From positions 1 to 7,796 of the forward strand of contig CAAETD010000183.1 of the NCBI GenBank assembly GCA_900758885.1: DNA of 7,796 nucleotides, read 5' to 3'. Under the pieces are notes generated by a model, which searched no databases, was not told the DNA's origin, and worked only from the letters and a program-made list of their open reading frames with translations. Below are positions 1-6,167 of the stretch, one piece after another. Origin of the DNA: an uncultured Collinsella sp. GTDB lineage: Bacteria; Actinomycetota; Coriobacteriia; Coriobacteriales; Coriobacteriaceae. The stretch's first letter is position 1, and each line of letters opens with the position of its first letter. A program made the translations under genes and the position numbers.

Positions 1-137
1 CACCAACCTGGTGCAAACAAACCTGTCCCCAATGCACCAGAGTGAGGAGTGTCCCCGAGTGCCGGCAGAAAAGGAACGTCCCTAAGTACCGCATAAATAC
101 CGTTTATCGGAGAAAAAATACCGTTCGCCGGTCATAA
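1..137. other. Non-coding flank left of the IS, with inverted repeats
   Basis: I see no plausible coding region here. Two overlapping inverted repeats are visible at the left edge: CACCA/TGGTG at 1-5 and 9-13, and an 8-bp pair CTGGTGCA (8-15) / TGCACCAG (33-40) with a 17-nt loop. They share bases, so only one could form at a time. Before the IS inserted, the right end of this stretch was joined to the candidate promoter at 1443-1470, so it was probably the upstream part of the alpha-glucoside operon's control region, or the remnant end of an older mobile element. Confidence 0.5.
51..125. repeat. Degenerate direct repeats (RAGTRCCG / AAATACCGTT)
   Basis: GTCCCCGAGTGCCG at 51-64 and GTCCCTAAGTACCG at 78-91 match at 11 of 14 positions and differ only by transitions. 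A further GTCCCC lies at 25-30, giving starts at 25, 51 and 78, that is 26-27 bp apart. The second half of the unit recurs as an exact AAATACCGTT at 95-104 and 116-125, 21 bp apart. The core ACCG/GCCG elements therefore step by 27, 11 and 21 bp, and the last two steps are close to whole helical turns. This could be a set of protein binding sites upstream of the operon promoter, or a transposase-binding array at a decayed mobile-element end. The function is inference. Confidence 0.4.
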
Positions 138-165
138 GGGGGTGCGGACGATTTCTTGGACCGCG
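138..165 (+). repeat. IS terminal inverted repeat, left end (transposase 3' side)
   Basis: This end matches the reverse complement of 1409-1436. There is an outer block of 12 bases (GGGGGTGCGGAC), six mismatched central bases, then an inner block of 10 bases (TTGGACCGCG). The two-block layout fits an outer cleavage region and an inner transposase-binding region, as known for IS3-family ends. Confidence 0.9.
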
Positions 166-166
166 C

Positions 167-1384
167 CTAGGCGTATCCAAGCTTCCTGCGGTACTCCATC
201 GGGCTCAGCCACCCGAGGGACTTCTTGATCCGCTCCTCACGATAGTACACGAGGTAGGCCTCGAGCCTTCCCATGAACTCCTCGGCCGTCACGCCCTCCC
301 AGTCCCTGTAGTGGAAGAACTCGTTCTTGAGGCGCCCGAAGAAGCCCTCGCAGGCCGAGTTGTCCGGGCTGCAGCCCTTCGCGGACATGCTCCTGACCAG
401 GCCGTTCTCCTCGCAGATCCCGATCCACTCCGGCCAGCGGTAGTGGCCGCCCCGGTCCGAGTGGATCGTCGTGCGCACCCCCGCCGGCCTCGCCGCGCAG
501 GCCTTGAGCAGGCTCGAGTTCGCGAGGCGCTTGTCGGGGTGCAGCCCGATCGACCAGGCGACGGGCATCCCGTCGAAGCAGTCGACGATCGGGCTCAGGT
601 AGACCTTCTCGCCGCCCGGGAGCCTGAACTCGGTGATGTCGGTGAGCCACAGCCGGTTGGGCTCGTCGTCGCGGAACCTCCTGCTCACGAGGTTCTCCGG
701 CGCCTTGGAGACCTCGCCGGCGTAGGAGCTGTAGCCCCGGGCGCGCCTCTTGTTGTAGACGACCTCGAGGCCCTCCTCGCGCATCACGCGGGCCACGCGC
801 TTCTCGCTGGCCCGGACGCCCTCGCGGCGCAGGCGCGCCCAGACGGTGCGGTACCCCCAGCACCCCGAGCCCTCGCGGAAGATGCGCACCACGCGGTCGC
901 GTATGTCGGCGTCGCGGTCGCGCGGCGCGGCGACGCGGGGCCTCCAGTACTCATAGGAGCTCTTCGATATCCTCAAGAAACCTGTGATCGAGCGGAGGGG
1001 CAGGGCGGTCGCCCGCCTCAATCTCTCGCCGAGCTCGCACTTGCTCCTGTTCGAGATCGAAGCCGGGTCCCACCCTTCCGCTTTTAGGTCGGCCAACACC
1101 GCCCTGAGCAGCAGGTTCTCTATCTGGTCCTCGTTGAGCCCGGCGAGCGGGCCGGTCGCCGGCGGGGCGTAGGTCGACTTGTCGGGGCCCAAGCTGGCCT
1201 CCTTCCGTGGCGGTTTCCTCGCCCCGATTCTACAGCGCGCCCCGGTGTAGCTGTGCGGGAGGTGCCCCGTCGCCCACTTCTTGGCCGCGCCCACCGAGAC
1301 CCCCGCGAACTTCGCGGCGGCGGTCGGCCCCATGCCGTCCTCCGTCGCCAGGAGGAAGAGCTCGACCTTCTCCCTGCTGTACAT
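167..1384 (-). CDS. IS3-family transposase (single-ORF DDE transposase)
   Basis: This is the recombinase that cuts and joins the IS ends. I take ATG at 1384 as the start (405 aa) because GGAGG lies 7 nt before it; an in-frame GTG at 1432 lies inside the terminal repeat and has no such site. In order: an N-terminal helix-turn-helix (about residues 1-45, resembling the IS3 OrfA part), a linker, an HTH_21-type segment (about 150-205, with CWGYRTVWARLRREG), and an rve integrase core. The catalytic triad is intact: D249 (LTDITEF), D310 (HSDRGGHY) and E346 (ACEGFFGRLKNE), with exactly 35 residues between the second Asp and the Glu. Most IS3 elements split OrfA and OrfB and fuse them by -1 frameshifting; here both parts sit in one continuous frame. 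The TAG stop lies in a 10-bp palindrome, CGCCTAGGCG (164-173). Confidence 0.95.
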   Translation of the reverse strand: MYSREKVELFLLATEDGMGPTAAAKFAGVSVGAAKKWATGHLPHSYTGARCRIGARKPPRKEASLGPDKSTYAPPATGPLAGLNEDQIENLLLRAVLADLKAEGWDPASISNRSKCELGERLRRATALPLRSITGFLRISKSSYEYWRPRVAAPRDRDADIRDRVVRIFREGSGCWGYRTVWARLRREGVRASEKRVARVMREEGLEVVYNKRRARGYSSYAGEVSKAPENLVSRRFRDDEPNRLWLTDITEFRLPGGEKVYLSPIVDCFDGMPVAWSIGLHPDKRLANSSLLKACAARPAGVRTTIHSDRGGHYRWPEWIGICEENGLVRSMSAKGCSPDNSACEGFFGRLKNEFFHYRDWEGVTAEEFMGRLEAYLVYYREERIKKSLGWLSPMEYRRKLGYA

Positions 1385-1399
1385 GCGAACCTCCAGTCC

Positions 1400-1416
1400 G
1401 GACCGCCCCGCGGTCC
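1400..1416 (-). promoter_or_regulatory. Hairpin in the transposase leader, between the right IS end and the start codon
   Basis: GGACCGC (1400-1406) and GCGGTCC (1410-1416) form a perfect 7-bp stem with a 3-nt loop. It overlaps the inner block of the terminal repeat and ends just before the GGAGG site of the transposase. Some insertion sequences carry such hairpins to block translation of transcripts entering from flanking DNA. That role here is inference. Confidence 0.5.
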
Positions 1417-1436
1417 AACTTTCTGTCCGCACCCCC
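1409..1436 (-). repeat. IS terminal inverted repeat, right end (transposase 5' side)
   Basis: Read on the minus strand this end gives GGGGGTGCGGAC, six unmatched bases, then TTGGACCGCG, pairing with the left end at 138-165. One base outside it begins the TAA duplication (1437-1439) that also precedes the left end at 135-137. Confidence 0.9.
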
Positions 1437-1442
1437 TAATGA

Positions 1443-1470
1443 TTGTTCCGGCTTTGGGCTTGTCTACAAT
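1443..1470 (+). promoter_or_regulatory. Candidate sigma-70-type promoter of the PTS operon
   Basis: The -10 element TACAAT (1465-1470) matches TATAAT at five of six bases. With 16-bp spacing, the -35 candidate is TTGTTC (1443-1448), which shares only TTG with the consensus. It sits 6 bp to the right of the IS end, so the core promoter appears intact but is cut off from its original upstream DNA. Transcription would start near 1477 and give a leader of about 130 nt before the EIIA gene. Confidence 0.5.
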
Positions 1471-1494
1471 AACCCCCGTAAAAGAAATGCGGAA

Positions 1495-1527
1495 GGTTAC
1501 CGAGTCCCCTCGGACGTGGGCCTAACC
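1495..1527 (+). promoter_or_regulatory. RAT-like antiterminator hairpin in the operon leader
   Basis: An outer stem GGTTA (1495-1499) / TAACC (1523-1527) encloses an inner stem CCGAG (1500-1504) / CTCGG (1509-1513) with loop TCCC and a 9-nt asymmetric bulge on the 3' side. BglG/LicT proteins bind ribonucleic antiterminator (RAT) hairpins of this general form: two short stems with an asymmetric internal loop. The primary sequence differs from the Bacillus RAT consensus, so the call rests on architecture, on the overlap with the following hairpin, and on the antiterminator gene in the same operon. Confidence 0.45.
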
Positions 1528-1583
1528 AAAGTCTTTGATCGCGAGCGTCTCAATGGGCGCATTCGATTGATTTTGGTTGGGCT
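1519..1583 (+). terminator. Long leader hairpin, candidate conditional terminator
   Basis: Positions 1519-1533 pair with 1569-1583 over 15 base pairs, 12 Watson-Crick and three G-U. The 35-nt loop can itself pair (GATCG 1537-1541 with CGATT 1564-1568). The 5' arm includes TAACC at 1523-1527, which is also the closing arm of the RAT-like hairpin, so the two structures exclude each other. The bases after the stem (ATATTTAT, 1584-1591) are A/U-rich but not a clean U-run, so it may be a weak terminator or may affect the ribosome site at 1594-1598. Confidence 0.5.
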
Positions 1584-1607
1584 ATATTTATGAAGGGACA
1601 TGTCACC

Positions 1608-2120
1608 ATGGGTTTCTTTTCTCGCCTAATGGGTGGCTCGGATAAGCAGACGACTGCGGCTTCCGAGTTCGAAATCCTCGCTCCCGTTTCCGGCGAGCTT
1701 GTTCATCTAGAAAATACCAATGACCCCGCTTTTAGCAGCCGTGCAGTGGGCGATGGCGTTGCCGTGGTTCCCCAAGAGGGAACGGTGTGCGCTCCTGTTT
1801 CCGGCACCGTCGCGGCGCTGTTTCCGACTGAGCACGCGCTGGGCATCATGTCCGACGACAGCTCTGCTCAGGTGATGCTGCATATCGGAATCGACACTGT
1901 TAAGCTTGAGGGCAAGGGCTTCCATGCGCTTGTTGCCCAGGGTGACCATGTCGACGCGGGCCAGCCCCTCGTCGAGGTCGATTTCGACGTGGTTCGCGCT
2001 GCCGGCTTTGATCCCACGGTCTTCGTTATCGTGTGCGAGCGTTCGGAGAACTCGACTCTTCGTGAGCATGCTTCCGGCCCTGTTGCTGTTAAAGAGCCTG
2101 TCGTCTGGCTTTCCGAGTAA
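1608..2120 (+). CDS. PTS glucose-family EIIA component (Crr-like)
   Basis: This cytoplasmic phosphocarrier passes phosphate from HPr to the EIIB domain of the sugar permease. I chose ATG 1608 (170 aa) over the in-frame ATG 1590 because AGGGA at 1594-1598 is well spaced and because the protein then starts MGFFSRLMGG, like the amphipathic N-terminal helix of E. coli EIIA-Glc, whose length (169 aa) also agrees. The PTS_EIIA_1 fold covers about residues 20-165. The phosphorylated His is H92 in VMLHIGIDTVKLEGKGF, and the supporting active-site His is H76 in PTEHALGI. It is the first gene of the operon and ends 18 nt before the antiterminator start. Besides serving the downstream EIICB, it could serve other glucose-family permeases that lack an EIIA. 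Confidence 0.95.
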   Translation: MGFFSRLMGGSDKQTTAASEFEILAPVSGELVHLENTNDPAFSSRAVGDGVAVVPQEGTVCAPVSGTVAALFPTEHALGIMSDDSSAQVMLHIGIDTVKLEGKGFHALVAQGDHVDAGQPLVEVDFDVVRAAGFDPTVFVIVCERSENSTLREHASGPVAVKEPVVWLSE

Positions 2121-2138
2121 ATTCTTGTGGTGGGTACC

Positions 2139-2993
2139 GTGGTTATCAAGCGAGTTTTTAACAACAACGTCGCAATGGTCACTTCGGACGATGGCTCCGA
2201 GCTCATCGTCATCGGTCGAGGCCTCTGCTTTGGCCGTCATGCCGGCGATACCATCGACGAGGCGTCGATCGAAAAGACCTACGCGTTGCAGGAGGGAACT
2301 TTTCAGGATTCGCGTACGATAGACCGCTTGGCACATCTTTTGGAGTCCATTCCCACCGTCAACCTCGTGATTTCCGAGGAAATCGTTCAGATGCTTCGCC
2401 GAGAGCTCAATGCCGACATCAACGATAAGATCCTCATTGCTCTCGCAGACCATATCAGCCTTGCTTTGGAGCGTGAGCGCAAAGGCGTTCCCTGCGAGAA
2501 CCCGTTGCTGCTCGAGATCCAGCAGTTCTATCGCAAGGAGTACGCGCTTGCGGGCCGTGCCCTTCAGATCATCAAGGACTATCTGGGCATTGAAATGAGC
2601 GAAGAAGAGCAGGGTTTCATTACCTTGCATATCGTCAACGCCACCATGCCGCAGCGCTCTGACCGTCTGATCGTTTCGGTCCAGCTTGTTCGCGACGTGC
2701 TCGCGATTGTTTCCAAGCGCTATGCTACGACCCTCGATGACACCTCGCTGCCTTACGAACGTTTCGTTCGCCACCTGCAGTTTTTCGCACAGCGAGCGCT
2801 CGATCCTACGGCCGGGCAAATCAATGGCGACGCGCTGTTCCGAATCGATGAAACGGCGTATCCGTGTGCATTCTCGTGCGCGGACGCCATAGCCGCCCAC
2901 TTGTCGTCTACCTATAACGTTGTCGTTACCGATGCCGAGAAGAGTTATCTCGCATATCACATTGTTAACCTGCTTGGAGAACCTGGTCTCTAG
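2139..2993 (+). CDS. BglG/LicT-family transcription antiterminator (CAT-PRD1-PRD2)
   Basis: This RNA-binding protein stabilises an antiterminator hairpin in the leader of sugar-PTS operons when its inducer is present. The CAT RNA-binding domain (about residues 1-55) has the family signatures VIKRVFNNNVAMV and IGRGLCFG. PRD1 spans about 60-170 and PRD2 about 171-284. All four regulatory histidines are present: H105 (ALADHIS), H164 (FITLHIV), H212 (FVRHLQF) and H274 (YLAYHIV). By analogy with LicT, phosphorylation of PRD1 by EIIB inactivates the protein and HPr phosphorylation of PRD2 activates it. I prefer GTG 2139, giving MVIKRVFNNN as in relatives; GTG 2127 would add four residues. The ribosome site is weak (GGTGGG, 2129-2134), so translation may be partly coupled to EIIA. 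Its likely target is the leader at 1495-1583. Confidence 0.95.
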   Translation: MVIKRVFNNNVAMVTSDDGSELIVIGRGLCFGRHAGDTIDEASIEKTYALQEGTFQDSRTIDRLAHLLESIPTVNLVISEEIVQMLRRELNADINDKILIALADHISLALERERKGVPCENPLLLEIQQFYRKEYALAGRALQIIKDYLGIEMSEEEQGFITLHIVNATMPQRSDRLIVSVQLVRDVLAIVSKRYATTLDDTSLPYERFVRHLQFFAQRALDPTAGQINGDALFRIDETAYPCAFSCADAIAAHLSSTYNVVVTDAEKSYLAYHIVNLLGEPGL

Positions 2994-3000
2994 GCATAAC

Positions 3001-3053
3001 GTGCCCACACATCGATTGATATAAGGCAAGGCTCACGGTCTTGTCCAGGGCAC
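3001..3053 (+). promoter_or_regulatory. Two-stem hairpin between antiterminator and permease genes
   Basis: GTGCCC (3001-3006) pairs with GGGCAC (3048-3053). Inside it GGCAAG (3025-3030) pairs with CTTGTC (3040-3045), with one G-U and a 9-nt loop. The sequence after it (ATCTGTCTTAATA) is only mildly U-rich. It could be an internal attenuator, an mRNA processing site, or a terminator that limits expression of the permease and glycosidase relative to the first two genes. The 99-nt gap around it is the longest inside the operon. Confidence 0.35.
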
Positions 3054-3092
3054 ATCTGTCTTAATATGCGGAAAAGGAAGGGGAGTACCGCT

Positions 3093-4709
3093 ATGACCGC
3101 AAAAAAGAAGTTCAATTTCAAAGCGCCGTTGGAGGTGTTCGCGAAGTCAATCGTCCAGCCGATGATGTATCTCTCGGTTGCCGGCATTCTGCTCATCGTG
3201 GGCATCATTCTGACCAACAAGACCATCTGCGCCATGATCCCCGTGCTGGGCTTCGGTCCGTTCCAGCTCGTGGGCGCCGTTGTCTATCAGTCGCCGATGT
3301 TTATCATCAACAACCTCTCGATTCTGTTCTGCGTGGGCATCGCCGGCGCCATGGCAAAGAAGAACAAGGGCCATGCTTCGCTGATCGCCCTGATGTCGTT
3401 CTTCCTGTTCCTGCAGGCTAACAACATCGTGCTCAACGCCACCGGCTCTCTTGCCGATGCGAGCGGCATGCTCGGCCTTACCGGAACCGGCCAGGCCACC
3501 GTTATGGGCATCCAGGTACTCGATACCGGCGTATTTGGCGGCATCATCCTCGGTTGCATCACCGGTGCTGTGTTCAACAAGTACTCGAACAAGCAGTTCC
3601 CCATTGCCCTTTCGATGTTCTCGGGCGTTCGCTTCCCGTTCCTGATCATGATCATCATTTCCTGGATCATGGGCGCTGGCTTCTGCATCGTTTGACCTCC
3701 GGTTCAGGGTGCCATTTCCTCCGTTGCCGGCATCATTAAGGAGTCGGGCAACATCGGTCTGTTTATCTACGGCATGCTCAACAAGCTGCTCGTTCCCACC
3801 GGTCTGCACCACCTCATCTACACCCCGTTCCAGTTCTCCGATGTGGGCGGCACCCTGACGCTGGGCGATCAGGTTATCGCCGGTGCCTACCCCATCCGTG
3901 TTGCCGAGATGGCAATGACGGGCCAGCCCTTCTCCGATAGCACCTACTTCAACAGCTACACCTTCAACAACCTGTGGCCCTACATCGGTATCGGTCTCGC
4001 CTTTATCTTCACCGCTTACAAGGGGAACAAGGATAAGACCAAGGCCGTTATCATCCCGCTGATCATCACCGCCGTGCTCTCCTGTGTCACCGAGCCCATG
4101 GACTTCCTCTTTGTCTTTGCCGCTCCCGTGCTCTTTGTCGTTCACTCGGTTCTTTCCGGCATCTTCCTGGTCCTGCTCAAGGTCCTCTCCGTGCCCGCTT
4201 CGACTGCAGGCGGCATCATCAACATCGTGGTTTCCAACCTGGTCCTGGGTGTCGACAAGACCAACTGGCCGGTTATGCTGGTACTCGGAGTCGTCAACGC
4301 CGCTCTGTACTTCTTCCTCTTCACCTTCCTTATTAAGAAGCTCAACCTCCACACGCCTGGTCGCGAGGAGGAGTCCGAGCTCGCCGAGTCCGTTGCCGAG
4401 GGCGAGGCCGCCGCGTCTGTCGCGGTGAAGCAGGGCGCCGTTGCCGCGGCTCCCGCAGAGGGCGTCGATGCAGGTATTGCCGACCTGGTCGCAGGTCTTG
4501 GCGGCAAGGACAACATCGAGGAGCTCGAGAACTGCTTTACGCGTCTCCGCGTGAACGTTAAGAACCCGGACCTCATCGATGAGGACCTCATCAACCACGT
4601 GCCCAACAGCGGCATCAACCGCAACGGCAACAATATCCAGATCATCTTTGGCATGAAGGTCGCCGAGATGCGCGACAAGGTCGAAAACGCAATTGAGAAG
4701 GAGCAGTAA
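3093..4709 (+). pseudogene. PTS alpha-glucoside EIICB permease, interrupted by an in-frame TGA at codon 201
   Basis: This membrane permease phosphorylates its sugar during import. The start is ATG 3093, 7 nt after GGAAGGGGAG; an earlier in-frame ATG at 3066 lies ahead of that site. Full length would be 538 codons. The EIIC domain (about residues 15-430) is rich in membrane helices. After the stop the same frame continues with HHLIYTPFQF (H239, H240) and the conserved VTEPMDF motif (332-338). A linker rich in Ala and Glu leads to EIIB (about 460-538), whose phosphorylated Cys is C481 in ENCFTRLRV. The frame is broken only by TGA at 3693-3695, followed by PPVQGAI; relatives have WPP here, so TGG to TGA is the obvious change. 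No frameshift or other stop is seen. As read, the product is a 200-aa fragment. An in-frame ATG at 3774 has no ribosome site. Alpha-glucoside specificity is inferred from EIIC similarity and the GH4 neighbour. Confidence 0.88.
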
Positions 4710-4712
4710 ACA

Positions 4713-6095
4713 ATGATCATTACTCTGTGTGGTGGCGGATCCACCTTTACCCCCGGCATCGTCAAGTCCATCGCCCTGCGCAAGGACGAGCTCGACGTTG
4801 ACGAAATTCGCCTGTACGACATCAACGAGGAGCGCCAGCGCAAGATCGGCGTGCTCGTGGACTGGATTTTGCACGAGGACCTCGGCCTGGACATCAAGCT
4901 CACGGTGACCACCGACAAGGAGACGGCTTTTACCGACGCGAGCTTCGTGTTTGCTCAGATGCGCGTGGGCGGCTACGCCATGCGCGAGCAGGACGAGAAG
5001 ATTCCGCTGCGTCACGGCTGCGTGGGTCAGGAGACTTGCGGTTGCGGCGGCCTTGCCTACGGCATGCGCACCATCTTCCCCATGGTCGAGCTGATCGATG
5101 ACGTTGAGAAGTACGCCAAGAAGGACTACTGGATTCTCAACTACTCCAACCCTGCCGCCATCGTTTCCGAGGGCTGCCGTGTACTGCGTCCCAACGCTCG
5201 TATCATCAACATCTGCGACATGCCGATCGCGATCATCGACGTGGTTTGCGCCGCGCTCGATATCGACAAGAAGGATGTCGAGTACGATTACTTTGGCCTC
5301 AACCATTTTGGTTGGTTCACCTCGATTCGCCACAAGGGCGAGGAGGTGCTCCCGCAGCTGCGCGAGTACATCAAGGAGCACCAGATCCTGCTGCCCGATT
5401 CCTACCTCAAGGGCATGGGCTCGCTCATGGCAAAGAAGCCCGAGGAGACCGCCGACGAGCACCCCGAGCAGAACCGCCACACCAAGGGCAGCTGGTACTA
5501 CGTCTGGAAGGGCGAGTACGAGATCATGGAGTGCTTCCCGGAGTACCTGCCCAACACGTATCTGAACTACTACCTGCAGCAGAAGGAGTTCGTCGAGCAC
5601 TCCAACCCCGAGCGCACCCGTGCTAACGAGGTTGAGGAGACGCGTGAGAAGAACCTCTTCGACGGTATCGATCACTACGAGAAGACGGGCGAGATCGACG
5701 AGAGCACGTTCTATGCGGGCAGCCACGGCGACTGGATTGCCGACCTGGCTATCGCTCTGAAGAACGACACCAAGCAGCGCTTCCTGGTCATTTGCGAGAA
5801 CAAAGGCGCTATCCCCAACATGCCCTACGACGCTATGGTCGAGCTGCCTGCCTACATTGGCAAGAACGGCCCCGAGGTCATCAGCCGCGACAACATTCCT
5901 CTGTTCCAGCAGGGTCTCATGATGCAGCAGCTGAACTCCGAGAAGCTCGTGGTCGAGGCTACGATCGAGGGTTCGTACGAGAAGGCGCTCAAGGCCTTTA
6001 CGCTCAACAAGACCGTGCCGTCGATGAAGGTCGCCAAGGAGGTTCTCGACGACATGATCGAGGCCAACAAGGGTTACTGGCCCGAGCTTAAGTAA
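4713..6095 (+). CDS. 6-phospho-alpha-glucosidase, GH4 family (GlvA/MalH/AglB-like)
   Basis: This cytoplasmic enzyme hydrolyses 6-phospho-alpha-glucosides such as maltose 6'-phosphate, using NAD+ and a divalent metal (usually Mn2+) in the redox-elimination mechanism known for GH4. The 460-aa protein, slightly longer than typical members of about 440, starts with a Rossmann motif (GGGSTFTPG, 7-15). C168-D169-M170-P171 is the CDMP signature of alpha-specific members; beta-specific enzymes have CNVP. The metal-ligand pair C168 and H198 (GLNHFGW) matches C171 and H202 of GlvA, D169 is the probable acid, and the base is probably a Tyr in WYYVWKGEYE (261-270). NYSNP (143-147) is also conserved. AAGGAG (4698-4703) precedes the start, which lies 3 nt after the EIICB stop, so the two genes are transcribed together. 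The frame is intact, and low TGA readthrough upstream would still leave this enzyme translated. Confidence 0.96.
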   Translation: MIITLCGGGSTFTPGIVKSIALRKDELDVDEIRLYDINEERQRKIGVLVDWILHEDLGLDIKLTVTTDKETAFTDASFVFAQMRVGGYAMREQDEKIPLRHGCVGQETCGCGGLAYGMRTIFPMVELIDDVEKYAKKDYWILNYSNPAAIVSEGCRVLRPNARIINICDMPIAIIDVVCAALDIDKKDVEYDYFGLNHFGWFTSIRHKGEEVLPQLREYIKEHQILLPDSYLKGMGSLMAKKPEETADEHPEQNRHTKGSWYYVWKGEYEIMECFPEYLPNTYLNYYLQQKEFVEHSNPERTRANEVEETREKNLFDGIDHYEKTGEIDESTFYAGSHGDWIADLAIALKNDTKQRFLVICENKGAIPNMPYDAMVELPAYIGKNGPEVISRDNIPLFQQGLMMQQLNSEKLVVEATIEGSYEKALKAFTLNKTVPSMKVAKEVLDDMIEANKGYWPELK

Positions 6096-6128
6096 AAGCA
6101 ACAGGGTCGCTGGCCGCATACCATGAGC

Positions 6129-6164
6129 AATGCCCCGTCCACGTGATTGCGTGGGCGGGGCATT
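6129..6164 (+). terminator. Terminator hairpin of the alpha-glucoside PTS operon
   Basis: A 15-bp stem (6129-6143 with 6150-6164; one G-U, otherwise perfect) encloses a 6-nt loop. It begins 33 nt after the glycosidase stop codon. The following bases (GTCATTTGG) are only weakly T-rich. The stem ends in AATGCCCC/GGGGCATT, so A and T flank both sides and it might work in either direction. Confidence 0.8.
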
Positions 6165-6167
6165 GTC

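Larger units (their letters stand above)
138..1436 (-). mobile_element. Complete IS3-family insertion sequence (1299 bp)
   Basis: The element has matching inverted ends, an intact DDE transposase read right to left, and a perfect 3-bp target duplication TAA at 135-137 and 1437-1439. A 3-4 bp duplication is usual for the IS3 family. Length, D(35)E spacing and the helix-turn-helix region all fit IS3. It lies immediately upstream of the PTS operon promoter and points away from it. It appears more GC-rich than the operon beside it. Intact ends, ORF and duplication suggest recent, probably active, insertion. The ends start with GGGGG rather than the common TG, so I set the boundaries by the TAA duplication. 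Confidence 0.92.

Noticed and set aside
25..125. Short CRISPR-like array in the left flank
   Set aside because: The repeats are degenerate, of unequal spacing and too short; no cas gene is nearby.
311..1087. 258-codon plus-strand frame inside the IS
   Set aside because: It is antisense to the transposase catalytic core, rich in Ala, Pro, Arg and Leu, with no domain; a shadow of GC-rich coding DNA.
1207..1593. 128-codon plus-strand frame crossing the right IS boundary
   Set aside because: It spans the IS end and the operon leader, has no ribosome site or motif, and could only have arisen from the insertion.
1707..3029. 440-codon minus-strand frame opposite EIIA and the antiterminator
   Set aside because: No family motif is seen; it lies opposite two well-supported genes and spans their junction.
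3693..3720. TGA as a selenocysteine codon in the permease
   Set aside because: The aligned residue in relatives is Trp, not Cys, and the DNA after the TGA forms only a weak 4-bp stem, unlike a bacterial SECIS element.
3066..4709. Genetic code with TGA read as Trp
   Set aside because: TGG is used for Trp throughout the other genes and no second in-frame TGA occurs in them; one site is not evidence for recoding.
3774..4709. Separate gene starting at ATG 3774
   Set aside because: No ribosome site precedes it, it starts in the middle of the EIIC domain, and it shares the frame of the upstream half, so it is the distal part of the interrupted permease gene.
3147..6119. 990-codon open frame on the minus strand, antisense to permease and glycosidase
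   Set aside because: Its composition (runs of Val, Leu, Asp, His, Gly) has no recognisable domain, and it is the expected mirror of GC-rich codon bias in the plus-strand genes, which have clear motifs.
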